NCBI GenBank assembly: GCA_040755755.1
Contig: JBFLZW010000010.1
Coordinates: 62,001 to 126,000, forward strand
DNA length: 64,000 bases
Direction: 5' to 3'
DNA from: a bacterium
GTDB lineage: Bacteria; SZUA-182; DTGQ01
Within the stretch, counting starts at the first letter, position 1; each line of letters opens with the position of its first letter. Below, in pieces: positions 62,773 to 64,000 of the stretch. The notes below the pieces were generated by a model. The model searched no databases, was not told where the DNA came from, and saw only the letters and a program-made list of their open reading frames with translations. Both the position numbers and the translations under genes were made by a program.

Positions 62773-63999
62773 TCACCATACCTCCCCGTTCTGAAACCTG
62801 GCTGTAAAGACCTTTGCGGAAAAGTCCGGATCATACTTTGGATTTTGCTCTCCATTGGGAAGAAATTCTCTACTGCTTATTTCCCTGATATCGGGTATCC
62901 CTTCAGGGTTATAGGCAGCAGGTGAAAAGTAGGGTACGGAATCCGGCACAAAGAGGATAAATTCTCTGCCGGTTGCCTCCGAAAAGGCTTTGGCATTTGC
63001 GTAAAGGTGATCGTGTATTATGGACATTTCAAAGCCGTAGCGTGCAAACTGCAGGCTGGGCCATTTGGGGATTCCCCTCCTGCCGGTCCCGTAGGTGATC
63101 TGGAAAAAGGGATCCATACCTTCCGGCCCTGTTGCCAGCGCCAAGGCAACAGCCACAGCCAGTGAGTCCAGAAAAACTTTCAGGCTCTCGACATGGCGGG
63201 CTTCCAGCCCGGTGGTATCGATATTCCAGGCTTTATTGGCATATTTCAGCATTCTTGAATAGATGAAGAAATCACTGTGGTGTATCTCACCCTTTCCTGC
63301 CAGATGAGAGCCAATGCCGGCTACAGAAAGAAAGCAATCCCATCCGCCCTCTCTCCCCAGTTCGAGGTCATCGATAACGCCATCTCCATTCTCATCCAGG
63401 GACATGAACTCATCGGAGTACCCGGGGTTATAGCCATAGGCTGCCTGAGTCAGGGCATCGGTTGCCCGCGCATATGCCAGCACCGTAGTCTGCAGATCCC
63501 AGAGGGTATTCAACTGGCTGAAATAGAATTCCCGAGTCATGATATCTTCGAATTTTCCCTGCTCAATCCTGCCAAGGTGGCCGTCTTTCGATGCCAGACG
63601 CGATGGTTTTGAGGCTGCCGTATCCGCTCCCTTCACATAATAGCACAGCTTCCCAAGCCCCCTGCCTGCACTGTAGCCGAAGAGCGTGGATCTGGACAGA
63701 CGCGAATCAACCCCAAGACGGGTAACGATTGACTTGCGGGCCTTGTTATACCAGGGCACCGGTACACTTCGGAGAAACCGAGTGGGAGCAAGAGAACTTC
63801 TCGGCACATTTTTGAACATATACCGGCTGCAGAGCAGATCAAGGGCCACAGGGTCTTTCGAGGCAAAGATAAGGCCCTCGTCCTGGGCCACACCCGTGCC
63901 GCCGCCGGAATGGTCGATGTTTATCGCCTGGATAGAATCAACGATGTGCAGTATGCAAGGTACCTGGCTTTTCAAGGCCAGATTGATGTCTACCATCGT
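62773..63999 (-). CDS. DUF362-like protein (5' end outside window)
   Basis: At least 408 residues are visible and the frame is open to the window edge, so the N-terminus is missing. The visible start resembles the end of a DUF362 domain: LHIVDSIQAINID, GLIFASKDPVALDLLCSRYMF. A long C-terminal part of unknown type follows, with an EF-hand-like loop DENGDGVIDDLELG near residue 205. DUF362 proteins are often iron-sulfur-associated; the N-terminal part that would show this is outside the window. The stop overlaps the ribosome-binding region of the 55-aa gene. Confidence 0.7.
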   Translation of the reverse strand, partial: TMVDINLALKSQVPCILHIVDSIQAINIDHSGGGTGVAQDEGLIFASKDPVALDLLCSRYMFKNVPRSSLAPTRFLRSVPVPWYNKARKSIVTRLGVDSRLSRSTLFGYSAGRGLGKLCYYVKGADTAASKPSRLASKDGHLGRIEQGKFEDIMTREFYFSQLNTLWDLQTTVLAYARATDALTQAAYGYNPGYSDEFMSLDENGDGVIDDLELGREGGWDCFLSVAGIGSHLAGKGEIHHSDFFIYSRMLKYANKAWNIDTTGLEARHVESLKVFLDSLAVAVALALATGPEGMDPFFQITYGTGRRGIPKWPSLQFARYGFEMSIIHDHLYANAKAFSEATGREFILFVPDSVPYFSPAAYNPEGIPDIREISSREFLPNGEQNPKYDPDFSAKVFTARFQNGEVW

Positions 64000-64000
64000 G

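Noticed and set aside
1-64000. tRNA or rRNA genes
   Set aside because: I looked for conserved tRNA arm sequences and rRNA segments in the gaps and found none I could support.

Overview
The window comes from a Gram-negative bacterium. It carries outer-membrane export components (a Wza-type protein and a beta-barrel), an exosortase A (XrtA/EpsH) exopolysaccharide locus, futalosine-pathway menaquinone genes, and EF-P with its lysyl ligase EpmA. Dockerin, cohesin and MopE-type surface proteins, REP-like palindromes and sigma-54 promoters fit a deltaproteobacterial or candidate-phylum relative. The sequence alone does not fix the species. TGA is used as an ordinary stop by many genes here.

Layout. 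1-5.8 kb: a cut MNT/HEPN toxin-antitoxin-like pair, a THEP1-type NTPase, a small GlpM-like membrane protein, a stand-alone receiver protein, a coiled-coil protein, then efp-epmA and ilvE. 5.8-9.7 kb: a two-gene minus-strand operon of secreted dockerin proteins, one of them with a 407-bp internal duplication. 9.7-11.7 kb: a junkyard of REP-like palindromes and a decayed IS4-type element. That element is itself split by a 142-bp MITE whose removal restores the reading frame exactly. 11.8-17.2 kb: an operon tetR, mqnE-mqnC (one fused gene), mqnX, mqnA, with a palindromic operator in front of tetR.

18-60.7 kb: the XrtA locus, nearly all on the minus strand. It holds the export and length-control genes (wza, barrel, wzz), epsI, and an exosortase fused to a polysaccharide deacetylase. 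It also holds FemAB and CelD acyltransferases, five glycosyltransferases, three AsnB-type amidotransferases, an ATP-grasp enzyme, a Wzx flippase and an O-antigen-ligase-like Wzy. Two likely polymer-active proteins are present: an M64 peptidase/polysaccharide-lyase-like lipoprotein and a GH42-like glycosidase. At the far end are one PEP-CTERM protein and the regulators prsT-prsK-prsR, convergent with the priming sugar transferase. Sigma-54-type promoters precede the PEP-CTERM gene and the sugar transferase, as expected for control by PrsK/PrsR.

The most notable item is a periplasmic rhodanese-like gene in this locus (45585-46055). It has an in-frame TGA where related proteins carry Cys. The frame stays open afterwards and ends in a 4-nt overlap with the next gene, so it is a candidate selenoprotein. 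61-64 kb: an Fe-S/siroheme-type small reductase, a frameshifted NAD(P)H oxidoreductase, a 55-aa small gene, and a DUF362-like protein cut by the window end.
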